Shown here one piece after another: positions 18,400 through 27,364 of a stretch of DNA of 41,595 nucleotides. The stretch is from contig CANLBD010000003.1 in the NCBI GenBank assembly GCA_947488215.1, forward strand, positions 1 through 41,595, in the 5' to 3' direction. Position 1 is the first letter of the stretch, and each line of letters begins with the position of its first letter. The notes under the pieces are model-generated. The model searched no databases. It was not told where the DNA came from and worked only from the letters and a program-made list of their open reading frames with translations. The translations under genes were made by a program, and so were the position numbers. The DNA is from Myxococcales bacterium (lineage in GTDB: Bacteria; Myxococcota_A; Bradymonadia; UBA7976; UBA1532).

Positions 18400-20859
18400 A
18401 TGAAGCGCGATTCAGACCTGATGATGACGGCTCTCTTGAGCCTGTTGATGCTCGGCGCGTTGAGCGCCTTCGTGGGCGTATGGGAGCCTTGGGAAGCCCA
18501 GCAAGCCGCGTTCGCTTCGACCCTGCGCGAGGGCGGACACGCGCTCGTGGCGGAGCTCCCCAAGCTCAACAGCGCCGATGCGCCGCGCTACGCCTTACCC
18601 TGGGCGAGCTGGCCAACGCGGGTCTCGCTGTGGCTCCTCGGCGACACCGAGCTCGGCCTGCGCCTGCCCAGCATTCTCGCGACGACCGGCGCGCTCGTTG
18701 TGCTGATGGCGGTCGTCCGCGCTCTCTGGGGCCGACTCGCGGGTTGGCTGGCTGTGCTCGCCGCGCTGGGCGCCCCGATTGTGCTCTTTCACGGCCGTCA
18801 GAACCTGGGCGGCGGCCTCGAGATGGCGCTGGTCGGGGCGTCGACGCTCGCGTGGCTGCGAACTCTCTGTGCAGAAACGCCGGCCAGGGGGTGGCGGTGG
18901 GCGGCCCCCTTGCTCACCGCGGCCGCGGGGCTGTGCGGGGGGCTCGTGGCCTTCGCGGTCCCCGTCGCTGCCGCCGCCACCGCGCTGACGCTGGCCGACG
19001 CCGAGGCACGTGCACAGGCGCTCCGGCTAGTCCGGGTTCCCTGGGCGATCGCGTGCGCCGTGCTCCTCACCGGCTGGGGCGCGGCCATCGCCGCGTTGCC
19101 CGACGCCTCGGGTGCATTGTCTTTGCTCTTGCTGACCGAACCCTACGATGGGCTCACCGCTTCCGCCTCGTGGCCGACCTTCGACCGCATGACCCACCAG
19201 CTCGGTTACGGCCTCTTTCCGATCGCGGGCTTGGTCCCCTTCGCGCTGGGTCGCGCCCTGTGGTCGGTGCGCGACGACGCGGGCGAGTCCGACCATGCCG
19301 ACGCCGGCTCGGACGGAGACACGGCGCCGCAACGCCGCGCGGAGATCGCCCTCGCCGCGGCCTTTGCGGTCGCCTTCTTGGGCGTCGCGCTGCCGGTCCC
19401 GCTGAGTGACGGCGCGCGCTTCTCGGGCGCGCTCGTCGTGGCTGCGAGCATCGGCGTCTACCTGGCCGGGCTGGTCCGACGACCGCCTGAGCCGATGCTG
19501 GCGCTCGGGACGGCGCTGGTGCTGATGCTCCTGGACCACGGCCTTAAGCACGACCCGAAGGCCCTCGTCGAGGCGCTGACGATGGCGCGCGTCGATACAT
19601 TTCCGTCAACCCTGCAGTTCTGGCCCGCGCGCCGCATCTTGGCCGCCGTGCTGATCGCTGTCGTCGTGCTCTACCAGGGTGGCGCGTGGCGCCTCGTCGC
19701 CCCCGTCGCGCGCTTTGTCGCGTTCCCTCGGCGCGCGCTCCGTCCGCTCAGTTGGTCCCTCCTCACGCCGCTCGTCATCGTGGCCTCGGTCGTCGCGGCG
19801 CTTCGACCCGATTGGCTCTTGAGCTGGGCGAGCTCGAGCGCGCTCACGCCGCTGACAGCGCAGGCCCGACAGTTCGTCGTTCTCGCGCCGTTCGTCGTCG
19901 CGGCCTATCTCGCCCTATGGTTTGGCATCCGCGCCCGCGCCCGGCGAGTCACAGATGAGCGCGAGGCGGTCTTCGTAGAGCGCCTGAGCGCGTGGGTGCG
20001 GCGGATCGAGCAGCCGCGCTGGGCGGCGACCAGCCTCTTGGCGCTCCTGGCCGCGTGGTCAGTCTTCATGGGCGGCGCAGTGGGCGTCGAGCTCGCGCAG
20101 AACTTCAGCCAAAAGCAGATCGTTCAGGCCTACGACCGCTTCGCCCAAGGCGACGCGCCGTTGTTCAAGTACCGCGTCGACGCCAAGGGCGCGTCGTTTT
20201 ACACGCGGGCTCTCCCCGAGCTCACCCCCGCGCAGTTCAAGGAGCGCGCGACGGGCGCCGAGCGGTTCTTCGCGATCATTCCGAGAGCGCAGCTCGCGAG
20301 CATCAACGGTGAGTTCCGCGCTGCGGTGAAGGGCGCCACCCTGCCCGTGCTCGACGCGTCGAGCTTCCGCTTCCTGCTGATCTCGAACCAGCTCGCAGAG
20401 GGTGAGGACGACCAAAACCCGATCAAGCGCGCGCTCGTGCCCGAGCTACCCAAAGAGAAGGTCCGCCCAGCGAAGTTCAACTTCGACGACCAGATCGAGC
20501 TTGTCGGCTGGTACATCGACCCGCCGAACCCGAAGCCCGGGACGCGCATCGAAATCTCGCTCTATTGGAAAGCGCTCAAGAAGCCGACCCGTAACTGGAA
20601 GATCTTCGTGCACGTCGACGGCTCCGGCTCGCGCATTCACGGCGACCACGAGCCCGTCGAGGGTCTCTACCCGCCCACGAACTGGAATCCAGGGGACATC
20701 GTGCGCGACGTCTACACAACGGACGTCAAGTCGGAGAAAGCCTCGGGCCGCTACACGGTCTGGGCGGGCTTGTACTCCGGCGATACCCGCGCTGCGGTCA
20801 AGGTCGGCGACAAGGACAACGAGAACCGCGCGAAGCTCGGCGTCTTGGACGTTCGATGA
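18400..20859 (+). CDS. ArnT/PMT-like (GT39-like) integral membrane glycosyltransferase with C-terminal soluble domain
   Basis: Multi-TM. N-terminus VGVWEPWEAQQAAFASTLREGG...PRYALPWASWPTRVSLWLLGDTELGLRLPS. Soluble beta-rich C-terminus (FDDQIELVGWYIDPPNPKPGTRIEISLYWKALKKPTRNWKIFVHVD). Confidence 0.8.
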   Translation: MKRDSDLMMTALLSLLMLGALSAFVGVWEPWEAQQAAFASTLREGGHALVAELPKLNSADAPRYALPWASWPTRVSLWLLGDTELGLRLPSILATTGALVVLMAVVRALWGRLAGWLAVLAALGAPIVLFHGRQNLGGGLEMALVGASTLAWLRTLCAETPARGWRWAAPLLTAAAGLCGGLVAFAVPVAAAATALTLADAEARAQALRLVRVPWAIACAVLLTGWGAAIAALPDASGALSLLLLTEPYDGLTASASWPTFDRMTHQLGYGLFPIAGLVPFALGRALWSVRDDAGESDHADAGSDGDTAPQRRAEIALAAAFAVAFLGVALPVPLSDGARFSGALVVAASIGVYLAGLVRRPPEPMLALGTALVLMLLDHGLKHDPKALVEALTMARVDTFPSTLQFWPARRILAAVLIAVVVLYQGGAWRLVAPVARFVAFPRRALRPLSWSLLTPLVIVASVVAALRPDWLLSWASSSALTPLTAQARQFVVLAPFVVAAYLALWFGIRARARRVTDEREAVFVERLSAWVRRIEQPRWAATSLLALLAAWSVFMGGAVGVELAQNFSQKQIVQAYDRFAQGDAPLFKYRVDAKGASFYTRALPELTPAQFKERATGAERFFAIIPRAQLASINGEFRAAVKGATLPVLDASSFRFLLISNQLAEGEDDQNPIKRALVPELPKEKVRPAKFNFDDQIELVGWYIDPPNPKPGTRIEISLYWKALKKPTRNWKIFVHVDGSGSRIHGDHEPVEGLYPPTNWNPGDIVRDVYTTDVKSEKASGRYTVWAGLYSGDTRAAVKVGDKDNENRAKLGVLDVR

Positions 20860-21770
20860 TCTTCGCCCTCTGGGTGGTCGCGTTCGTCTGGGGCGCCTGT
20901 TGGGGCAGCTTCTTGAACGTCGTGATTCACCGTGTCCCGCGCGACGAGTCCGTGGTCTCGCCCGGCTCTCGCTGTGGCGCGTGCGGCGCGGCGATCCGCC
21001 CGTGGCACAACATCCCCATCGTGAGCTACTTGGCCCTGCGCGGTCGCTGCGCGGACTGTGGCGCGCGCTTTTCGCCGCGCTACATGCTCGTCGAAGCCGC
21101 GTGCGGCGTACTCGCGCTCGTCCTGTTTCGCGGCCTCGTCGACCCTACGGACCCCGACGCGCTGCTGCCGGGCTTGGCCCTGTGGGGGTACTGGCAGATC
21201 TTTGTCTACGCGCTCGTCGCGCTCACGTTCATCGACCTCGAGCACACTCTCCTGCCGTGGTCCATCACGCTGCCGACGACTGCGGTGGGCCTCATCGGCG
21301 CGTTCGCCTTGCCCTCGCTTGAGCCGTGGTCGCACGTCTGGGGGCTCGCGGCCGGCGTGCTGTTCTTTGGCTTCATCTATGGGCTCGCGTGGCTCATGTT
21401 CAAGCGCGAGGCGCTCGGGCTCGGTGACGTGGTCATCGCCGGTATGCTCGGCGCGTGGGTGGGCTGGCAGGCCATGCCCTTCGTTGTGTTGGCCGCGTGC
21501 ACACAAGGCCTGCTCGCCGCGGGCATCGCGAAGCTCTACACGGTGCTGACCGGCAAGGAGAATGCGCTCACGCTCACAACGGCCGAGCTCGACGCGCGCT
21601 TCGACGAGGTCGACGAGCACGCCGACCTGCCTGAGCACACCGCGATCCCCTTCGGGCCATTTCTCGCGCTCGGCGGCCTTGAGGCCCTGCTCTTCGGGAC
21701 CTCGGCCTTCTGGGCCGGCGTGGACGCAGTGGTGGCCCCCCTGCTCCGCGCCCTGAACGCGGGCGGCTGA
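20856..21770 (+). CDS. pilD: Prepilin leader peptidase / N-methyltransferase
   Basis: WGSFLNVVIHRVPR; CGACGAAIRPWHNIPIVSYLALRGRCADCGARFSPRYMLVE (two CxxC); GLGDVVIAGMLGAWVG. ATGA overlap with the upstream gene. Confidence 0.95.
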   Translation: MIFALWVVAFVWGACWGSFLNVVIHRVPRDESVVSPGSRCGACGAAIRPWHNIPIVSYLALRGRCADCGARFSPRYMLVEAACGVLALVLFRGLVDPTDPDALLPGLALWGYWQIFVYALVALTFIDLEHTLLPWSITLPTTAVGLIGAFALPSLEPWSHVWGLAAGVLFFGFIYGLAWLMFKREALGLGDVVIAGMLGAWVGWQAMPFVVLAACTQGLLAAGIAKLYTVLTGKENALTLTTAELDARFDEVDEHADLPEHTAIPFGPFLALGGLEALLFGTSAFWAGVDAVVAPLLRALNAGG

Positions 21771-21773
21771 GGG

Positions 21774-23243
21774 GTGCGCCTCGGCGTCCGCGCGACCTTC
21801 GCGCTCGCGCTCGCCGCGCTGCTCGCCGTCGCCGGTGTGTTCGCAGGCGTGGTGGTCAGCCGCTTGGTGAGCGACGAGGCGGTGCGTCTGGTCGCCGAGC
21901 AACAAAGACGCCGCGCGGACCCCTTGGCCGCGCAGGTCGAGCTCAAGTGCCCGGGTCCGCAGTGCGTCGAGCACCTCGACGCTCTGCGCGCGCAGAGCGA
22001 GGACATCATGGCGCTCGCCCGCCTCGACCCCCAGTTCGCAGCGGAGTCGAGCCCGCCCGACCCCGCTGCCTCGCGCGACCCGCTCGTCGTCGCGGCGTTT
22101 CAAGTGCGGCGCATGCAAGCGGAGACGCGCGGCGACGATGAGGCCCTCACGCAGGTCGTCGCCGTCCCGGTCCAGCGCGCAGACGGGCAGCGGAGCGCAG
22201 TGCGGCTTGTGTTCGACCTGAGCCCTGCGCGCGCGGCCGTGCTCGACCGCGAGCGGACGGTCGCGCTGCTGCTGCTTTTCGACTTTGTCGCCGTGCTGGC
22301 GTTTGGCATCTTTCTGGGCGGTCGCGTGCTCGTGTCGCCGCTCGAGCGGCTCACCCGCGCTGTCCAGGCGACCGCGGCGCGCGGCTTCGCGGGTGAGGCC
22401 GACTTGCCCCCACCCGAGGGCCCGCTCGAGCTCGCGCGCTTGACCACCGCATTTGGCGACATGCTCATGCGACTGCGCGCCCAGCAGGTCGAGCTCACCA
22501 CGCAGCTCGCCACGCTCGAACGGACCCGAGACGACCTGGTGCGGAGTGAGAAGGTCGCGACGGTCGGCCGACTCGCTGCGGGAATTGCCCATGAGATCGG
22601 GAACCCGCTCTCGGCCGTTCAGGGCTTCGTGGAGTACCTGCGCGACACGCGCGGCGCAGCTGTTGAGACGCAGCGCGACCTGCTCGCCCGAATGGCGCGG
22701 GAGCTAGAGCGCATGCAGGCGACAGTCCGCCAGCTCCTCGACTTTGCGCGCCCGAGCGCCGGCGCGCCCCGCGAGGTCGCGGTCGCCGACGTCGTACGCG
22801 AGGCGGTCGAGCTCGTTCGATTCCAGCGCTCTGTCCGGTCAGTCGAGCTCAAGGTCGCGGCGATTGACCCTACGCTGACCGTAATGGCGGACCCGCAGCG
22901 CCTCGGCCAGGTGCTCGTGAACCTGCTGCTGAACGCGGGCGAGGCGCTCGATGGGCAGGGCACGATTCACCTCACGGGCAGGTCTGACCCCGGCTGGGTC
23001 ACGCTCGAGGTCGCGGACGACGGACCCGGAGTCCCCGGGGCGCTGCGCGACCGCCTCTTCGAGCCCTTCCAGACGACCAAGCCCCTCGGCACAGGCCTTG
23101 GCCTCGCGGTATCACAGCGCATTATCGAGGAGGCCCGCGGGCACCTCACGCTGGAGACGTCCGCGGGCGAGCCCGGCGCGCGGTTCGTTATCCGCTTACC
23201 GCGCGTCGCCGGCGTCGAGGTCGAGGTCGAAGAGCGCGCGTAG
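21774..23243 (+). CDS. Membrane sensor histidine kinase (HAMP-HisKA-HATPase)
   Basis: Two TM segments, then VGRLAAGIAHEIGNPLSAVQGFVEYLR (H-box), VLVNLLLNAGEAL (N-box), DDGPGVPG and GTGLGLAVSQRIIEE. GTG start. Confidence 0.95.
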   Translation: MRLGVRATFALALAALLAVAGVFAGVVVSRLVSDEAVRLVAEQQRRRADPLAAQVELKCPGPQCVEHLDALRAQSEDIMALARLDPQFAAESSPPDPAASRDPLVVAAFQVRRMQAETRGDDEALTQVVAVPVQRADGQRSAVRLVFDLSPARAAVLDRERTVALLLLFDFVAVLAFGIFLGGRVLVSPLERLTRAVQATAARGFAGEADLPPPEGPLELARLTTAFGDMLMRLRAQQVELTTQLATLERTRDDLVRSEKVATVGRLAAGIAHEIGNPLSAVQGFVEYLRDTRGAAVETQRDLLARMARELERMQATVRQLLDFARPSAGAPREVAVADVVREAVELVRFQRSVRSVELKVAAIDPTLTVMADPQRLGQVLVNLLLNAGEALDGQGTIHLTGRSDPGWVTLEVADDGPGVPGALRDRLFEPFQTTKPLGTGLGLAVSQRIIEEARGHLTLETSAGEPGARFVIRLPRVAGVEVEVEERA

Positions 23244-24608
23244 GGCGTCGTTCATGAACTTGCCCTCGGGGTCTTGCGTGCGGCGCACCGCGTCGAAGCG
23301 GTCAAAGCGATCGCCATGGAGGCGTCGCAGATCGTGTGCACGCAGTCGCGTCCACTTGCCCAGGTGCGGCTGGCCTCCGAAGTCGACCAAGACGCGCTCG
23401 ATCTCAGCGTAGACCTCGTCCCGCGGCTGCGCCAACGGCGTCGCCAGCTCGATGTAGGCCGTGCGCCGCCCGACCCCAGGCCCGAGCCACCCCGCGGAGC
23501 GGTCATCGGTGAAGCGGACCTCGACGATCGAGAAGAAGTCTCGTGCGCGCAGCACACCCAGAACGGCCTCGAGGCACGGCACCCATGCCGCGTGCGGGAC
23601 GCCGTGTTCCAGCTCGTCGTGCAGGTAGAAGAGTTTGCGGCCGAAGGCGTCTGACGAGGGCATCACCACACTGTGGGGCGGCGCGAGCAAGTGAGAGAGC
23701 GCGGAGTCGGGCTCAAGCTCCGCGAGGAGCGTCGCTGCGTCCGGCAGGGCGGCGCTGATCGCGAAGTCTTTGAGCTCCGCGATGAGCCGATCGCGCGTCC
23801 AGTCGGGCGTGAGCGGCGCGTCGACGCGGTCCCAGGTGTGCTGCCGCGCGGCACCGCCCGCCTCGGCGCCGCCGACGAAGTAGAAGCTCACGTGGTCGTG
23901 CGCGTCGAGGGCCGCGTCGACCGACTCCGGCAGGGCGTCGACCGACACCATCTGGGTCGTCTTGACCATGTGAAACGCGGGTACGACCTCAAGCTCGACC
24001 TCGCTGACGACACCACACGCGCCGAGCCCACCGATGGCGGCGTGAAACAGAGCATCTCCCGGCACGCAGTCGCGGGCGACGCCGTCGGCCCCGACCACCC
24101 GCAGCGCGGTCGTTTGCTGCGACAGGAAGCCGTGTCGCCGCCCTGTGCCGTGCAGGTCCGTCGCCACAAGCCCACCGAGGGACTGCGCGTCCGTGGAGCC
24201 CAGGACGGGGAGCGCCCATCCTTGCGCCCACAGCGCCCGATTCAGGTCGCGGACTCGGACCCCGGCGCCCAGGCGAACACGCCTTCGCGCTGTATCGACC
24301 CGCGGCGGGGACGCCATGGCGTCGAGCGTGAGCATCGTGTCCGCGCAGAGGGGGGTCGCGTTGAAGGAGTGACCGCCACCGACGACCCTGAGCCGCTGCG
24401 CGCTCGCGACCGCGGCGCACAGCGCGGCCTCGTCTCCGGGCGCCACCACATGCGCCGGTCGCTCGGCGTAAGTGCGCGACCAATTCTCCCACACGCCGTC
24501 CTCGAACCGCCCCTCGTGGTCGGGCGCGCCTGTCAGCGCGTAGCGCAGCGCGTGAGTGAGGTCGGCGACGAGGCGGGTGGCCGGGTCCTCAAGGGCGTCT
24601 CGCTTCAT
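23196..24608 (-). CDS. FAD-linked oxidase, D-arabinono-1,4-lactone/L-gulonolactone oxidase-like
   Basis: NWSRTYAERPAHVVAPGDEAAL; VVGGGHSFNATPLCADTMLTLD; GSTDAQSLGGLVATDLHGTG; C-terminal HLGKWTRLRAHDLRRLHGDRFDRFDAVRRTQDPEGKFMND. Confidence 0.88.
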   Translation of the reverse strand: MKRDALEDPATRLVADLTHALRYALTGAPDHEGRFEDGVWENWSRTYAERPAHVVAPGDEAALCAAVASAQRLRVVGGGHSFNATPLCADTMLTLDAMASPPRVDTARRRVRLGAGVRVRDLNRALWAQGWALPVLGSTDAQSLGGLVATDLHGTGRRHGFLSQQTTALRVVGADGVARDCVPGDALFHAAIGGLGACGVVSEVELEVVPAFHMVKTTQMVSVDALPESVDAALDAHDHVSFYFVGGAEAGGAARQHTWDRVDAPLTPDWTRDRLIAELKDFAISAALPDAATLLAELEPDSALSHLLAPPHSVVMPSSDAFGRKLFYLHDELEHGVPHAAWVPCLEAVLGVLRARDFFSIVEVRFTDDRSAGWLGPGVGRRTAYIELATPLAQPRDEVYAEIERVLVDFGGQPHLGKWTRLRAHDLRRLHGDRFDRFDAVRRTQDPEGKFMNDALRALFDLDLDAGDAR

Positions 24609-24663
24609 GACCCCAGTGTACCCCACCCTCGCGTGTCGCGCCGCGCCGTGCCAAGATCAGGGG

Positions 24664-25443
24664 ATGACGTCCGCCCCTCGCCCGCACCGCGTGTTGGTCC
24701 CCTTGCCTACGCATGATTTCGAGCCGACCGAGACGTCCGTGCCTTGGCGAGCGCTCCGAGACGCGGGTCATGTCGTCGTCTTTGCGACCCCCGACGGCGC
24801 TGCGTCCCGACCGGACCCACGCGTTCTGACCGGCGCCGGCCTCGGGCCGCTGCGACCGTGGCTCGCCGCCCGGCCGCACGCCCGCGCGCTGTGCGCGGCG
24901 CTCGTGCGCGATCCCGCGTTCAACGCGCCGCTGATGTTCTCGGCCCTCGCGCCCGCAGACTTCGACGCTGTGCTCCTCACGGGCGGCCATGGTCCCGGCA
25001 TGCGGTCGTATCTGGACGCTCCCCAGGTCCACGCCTTGGTCGGCGCGCAGATGGCCGCGAACAAGCCGGTCGCCGCCATCTGCCACGGTGTGCTCGCGGT
25101 CGCGCGAGCGCGTCACCCCGTCACGGGTGAGCCCTCGCTGCGGGGCCGCCGGTCGACCGCGCTGACGCGGGGGCAAGAGCTCACCGCCTGGCGCCTGACG
25201 CGCGCGTGGCTCGCGGACTACTACCGCACCTATCCTCGCGCCGTTCAAGACGAGGTCGTCGAGGCGCTGGGCGACGCCCGAGCGTTCGAGCGCGGCCCGT
25301 CGTTGCTTCGACGCGAGGACCCGTGTCGAGTCGACTACGGGTTCACGGTGCGCGACGCGAACTACCTCTCAGCGAGGTACTACGTCGACACCTATCGGTT
25401 CACCAGCGAGCTCCTGGCCCTGCTGGGACGAGGCGAGGCCTGA
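24664..25443 (+). CDS. DJ-1/PfpI-family type 1 glutamine amidotransferase domain protein
   Basis: RVLVPLPTHDFEPTETSVPWRALRDAGHVVVFATPDG; DAVLLTGGHGPGMRSYLD; VAAICHGVLAVARA (nucleophile Cys). Confidence 0.88.
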   Translation: MTSAPRPHRVLVPLPTHDFEPTETSVPWRALRDAGHVVVFATPDGAASRPDPRVLTGAGLGPLRPWLAARPHARALCAALVRDPAFNAPLMFSALAPADFDAVLLTGGHGPGMRSYLDAPQVHALVGAQMAANKPVAAICHGVLAVARARHPVTGEPSLRGRRSTALTRGQELTAWRLTRAWLADYYRTYPRAVQDEVVEALGDARAFERGPSLLRREDPCRVDYGFTVRDANYLSARYYVDTYRFTSELLALLGRGEA

Positions 25444-25444
25444 C

Positions 25445-25744
25445 TCAGGCCTTGCCGACGAGCTGGAACGCGATCACGAACGCGAGCAGCACGAGCGACT
25501 CGATGAGCGCCAGACCGAGGATCATCGGGGTCTGGATCTTGTCGGCCGCGCCCGGGTTGCGGGCGATGCCCTCGAGGGCCGCCGAGGCCGCGCGGCCCTG
25601 CGCGAGCGCGCCGCCGAACGCCGCGATGCCGATCGTGAGACCGGCGGCGATCGCAGCCGCGGCGCTGCCGCCGCCCTCGCTGGCGAAGGCGGGGAGCGCG
25701 AAGAGCGTGACGAAGAGGAAAGCGAAGACCTTGGACATCTGCAT
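25445..25744 (-). CDS. atpE: F0 ATP synthase subunit c (with N-terminal signal-like extension)
   Basis: [66 protein letters not shown], preceded by [19 protein letters not shown]. Confidence 0.95.
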   Translation of the reverse strand: MQMSKVFAFLFVTLFALPAFASEGGGSAAAAIAAGLTIGIAAFGGALAQGRAASAALEGIARNPGAADKIQTPMILGLALIESLVLLAFVIAFQLVGKA

Positions 25745-25906
25745 GACGAATCCCTTTCAGGGTGGGTTGTGCGACTCACGAACACTCATGGAGCCTGAAC
25801 CGGCGCGGCGGGAGCCCGCCTCTACTCTCTCCTACGCCAACCCCATTGGGACCGACGCGCTGGCTTCAGACACTCAAGCGGCGTGAAACGCGATGGAAGC
25901 GTGAAC

Positions 25907-26695
25907 TCAGTGGGCGGGCGCGTGCCCGTCGTCGTGGTGCTCGTGGTGCTCGATGGCCATGCCGATGTACACGGCCGACAGCAAGCAGAAGACCGCGGTC
26001 TGCACCACAGACACCAGCAGCCCGAGGACCATGACCGGCAGCGGGAGAACCAGCGGCACGAGGCCGAGGAAGACCACGAGCAGCGTGTGGTCAGCGAACA
26101 TATTGCACATCAAGCGCACGCCGAGGCTCACGGGCCGAAGCAGGTGGCTGAAGAGCTCGATCGGGAGCATCAGCGGCGCGAGCCACCACACCGGCCCCAA
26201 GAAGTGCTTGAAGTAAGCGATGCCGTTCGCGCGGACGCCCTCGATGTGGACCGTGAAGAAGATGATCAGCGCGCAGGCGACGGTCGTGTTGAAGTTCGAC
26301 GTCGGCGGGTGAAAGCCCGGGATCGCACCACTCAGGTTCGAGAACAGGATGAACAGCGCGAACGTGCCGATGAGCGGCAGGTAGCGTCGCGCCGCCTTCT
26401 CTCCCATGACGCCCGTCAGCGCCCCGAGCACGGCGTCGGCCACTGACTCGATGATCGAACGCGCGTTGAACGAGGCCTCGGGCACAACGCCCTTGTCGGC
26501 GCTCGCGGCGACACGCTTCCGGTAAGCGACCCCCGTCAGGACCACCACGACCGCGATGAACAGCGCCATCACCACGTGGTTGAGCTCGTGAATCTCCTCG
26601 CCGTTGAGCCAAGTCTTGCCCATCGCATGCGCGAGCGCGTGCTTCGCGTCCTTGACCCCCGGGATCAGGTCAAACCAGATATCGTGCTCACCCAT
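25907..26695 (-). CDS. atpB: F0 ATP synthase subunit a
   Basis: MPIELFSHLLRPVSLGVRLMCNMFADHTLL; LPVMVLGLLVSVVQTAVFCLLSAVYIGMAIEHH. Confidence 0.96.
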   Translation of the reverse strand: MGEHDIWFDLIPGVKDAKHALAHAMGKTWLNGEEIHELNHVVMALFIAVVVVLTGVAYRKRVAASADKGVVPEASFNARSIIESVADAVLGALTGVMGEKAARRYLPLIGTFALFILFSNLSGAIPGFHPPTSNFNTTVACALIIFFTVHIEGVRANGIAYFKHFLGPVWWLAPLMLPIELFSHLLRPVSLGVRLMCNMFADHTLLVVFLGLVPLVLPLPVMVLGLLVSVVQTAVFCLLSAVYIGMAIEHHEHHDDGHAPAH

Positions 26696-27131
26696 GCTGA
26701 CTCTCCACGCGCGCCTTCGGACCGAAGGCGTTGCCGATAAAAATTGAGATGACCACGACGAACAAGCCGCCTGTGAAGCCGAGCTCGTCGATGGGCAGGA
26801 GCTTGAACGCGACGTAGACCAGACCGAAGAACCCGAGCATCTTCACGACGAGCATGCCCGCCGTGCCGCCCCCGCTCTCTCGCTGCGAGACCATCCGAGC
26901 CACAATACGCCGCGAGAGCCAAAAGTTGATGACGGCCAGCACGGCGCCAAAGCCAAAGCTCAGGGGCCGAGCGGGGTGGTCCGGCTCCGCGACGGCCGAA
27001 GCAACCACGCCGAGCAGGCAGAGCGCCGCCGCGCACTTGACGACGAACGCCAGCATCGCGTCGCTGCCCGGCGACGGGGCGGCGACGGGGTTCGTCGACG
27101 CTTCTTCGTGATGTGGCGTATCAGGTGTCAT
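26688..27131 (-). CDS. Small ATP synthase-associated membrane protein (AtpI/ATP synthase I-like)
   Basis: ATG at 27131. About four TM segments (GFGAVLAVINFWLSRRIVARMV...). Lies directly upstream of and overlaps atpB. Confidence 0.65.
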   Translation of the reverse strand: MTPDTPHHEEASTNPVAAPSPGSDAMLAFVVKCAAALCLLGVVASAVAEPDHPARPLSFGFGAVLAVINFWLSRRIVARMVSQRESGGGTAGMLVVKMLGFFGLVYVAFKLLPIDELGFTGGLFVVVISIFIGNAFGPKARVESQHG

Positions 27132-27364
27132 GGGCTCTGCTGGGACTTGATCGCTCGGAGCGTGCGCTGAATGGTTCGGACGGCCCCGGCGATACCGAGG
27201 GCCAACCCGCCGAAGAACCCCCAAGGCGCCGTCTCGTAGTGGTCGTCGACCCACTGACCGCCCAAGACGCCCGCGACCAAGAAGACCGCGAGCTCAATCC
27301 CGAGCCCTGTGTGTCGCGCCGCGTTGTACGCGCGCCTTGTCTTGTCTTCGATGTCTCGGTTCAC
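27128..27364 (-). CDS. atpZ: AtpZ/AtpI-like small membrane protein
   Basis: GTG start at 27364. NRDIEDKTRRAYNAARHTGLGIELAVFLVAGVLGGQWVDDHYETAPWGFFGGLALGIAGAVRTI. GTGA overlap with hemL and ATGA with the next gene. Confidence 0.75.
   Translation of the reverse strand: MNRDIEDKTRRAYNAARHTGLGIELAVFLVAGVLGGQWVDDHYETAPWGFFGGLALGIAGAVRTIQRTLRAIKSQQSP

Noticed and set aside
20751-22592. 613-aa minus-strand ORF across glycosyltransferase, pilD and kinase genes
   Set aside because: Shadow ORF of three well-supported plus-strand genes; low-complexity charged composition.
25790-25820. GGCGGGAGCCCGCC inverted repeat between atpB and atpE as a terminator
   Set aside because: Very short loop, no T-tract, and it lies inside what is likely one atp operon. 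Too weak to call.
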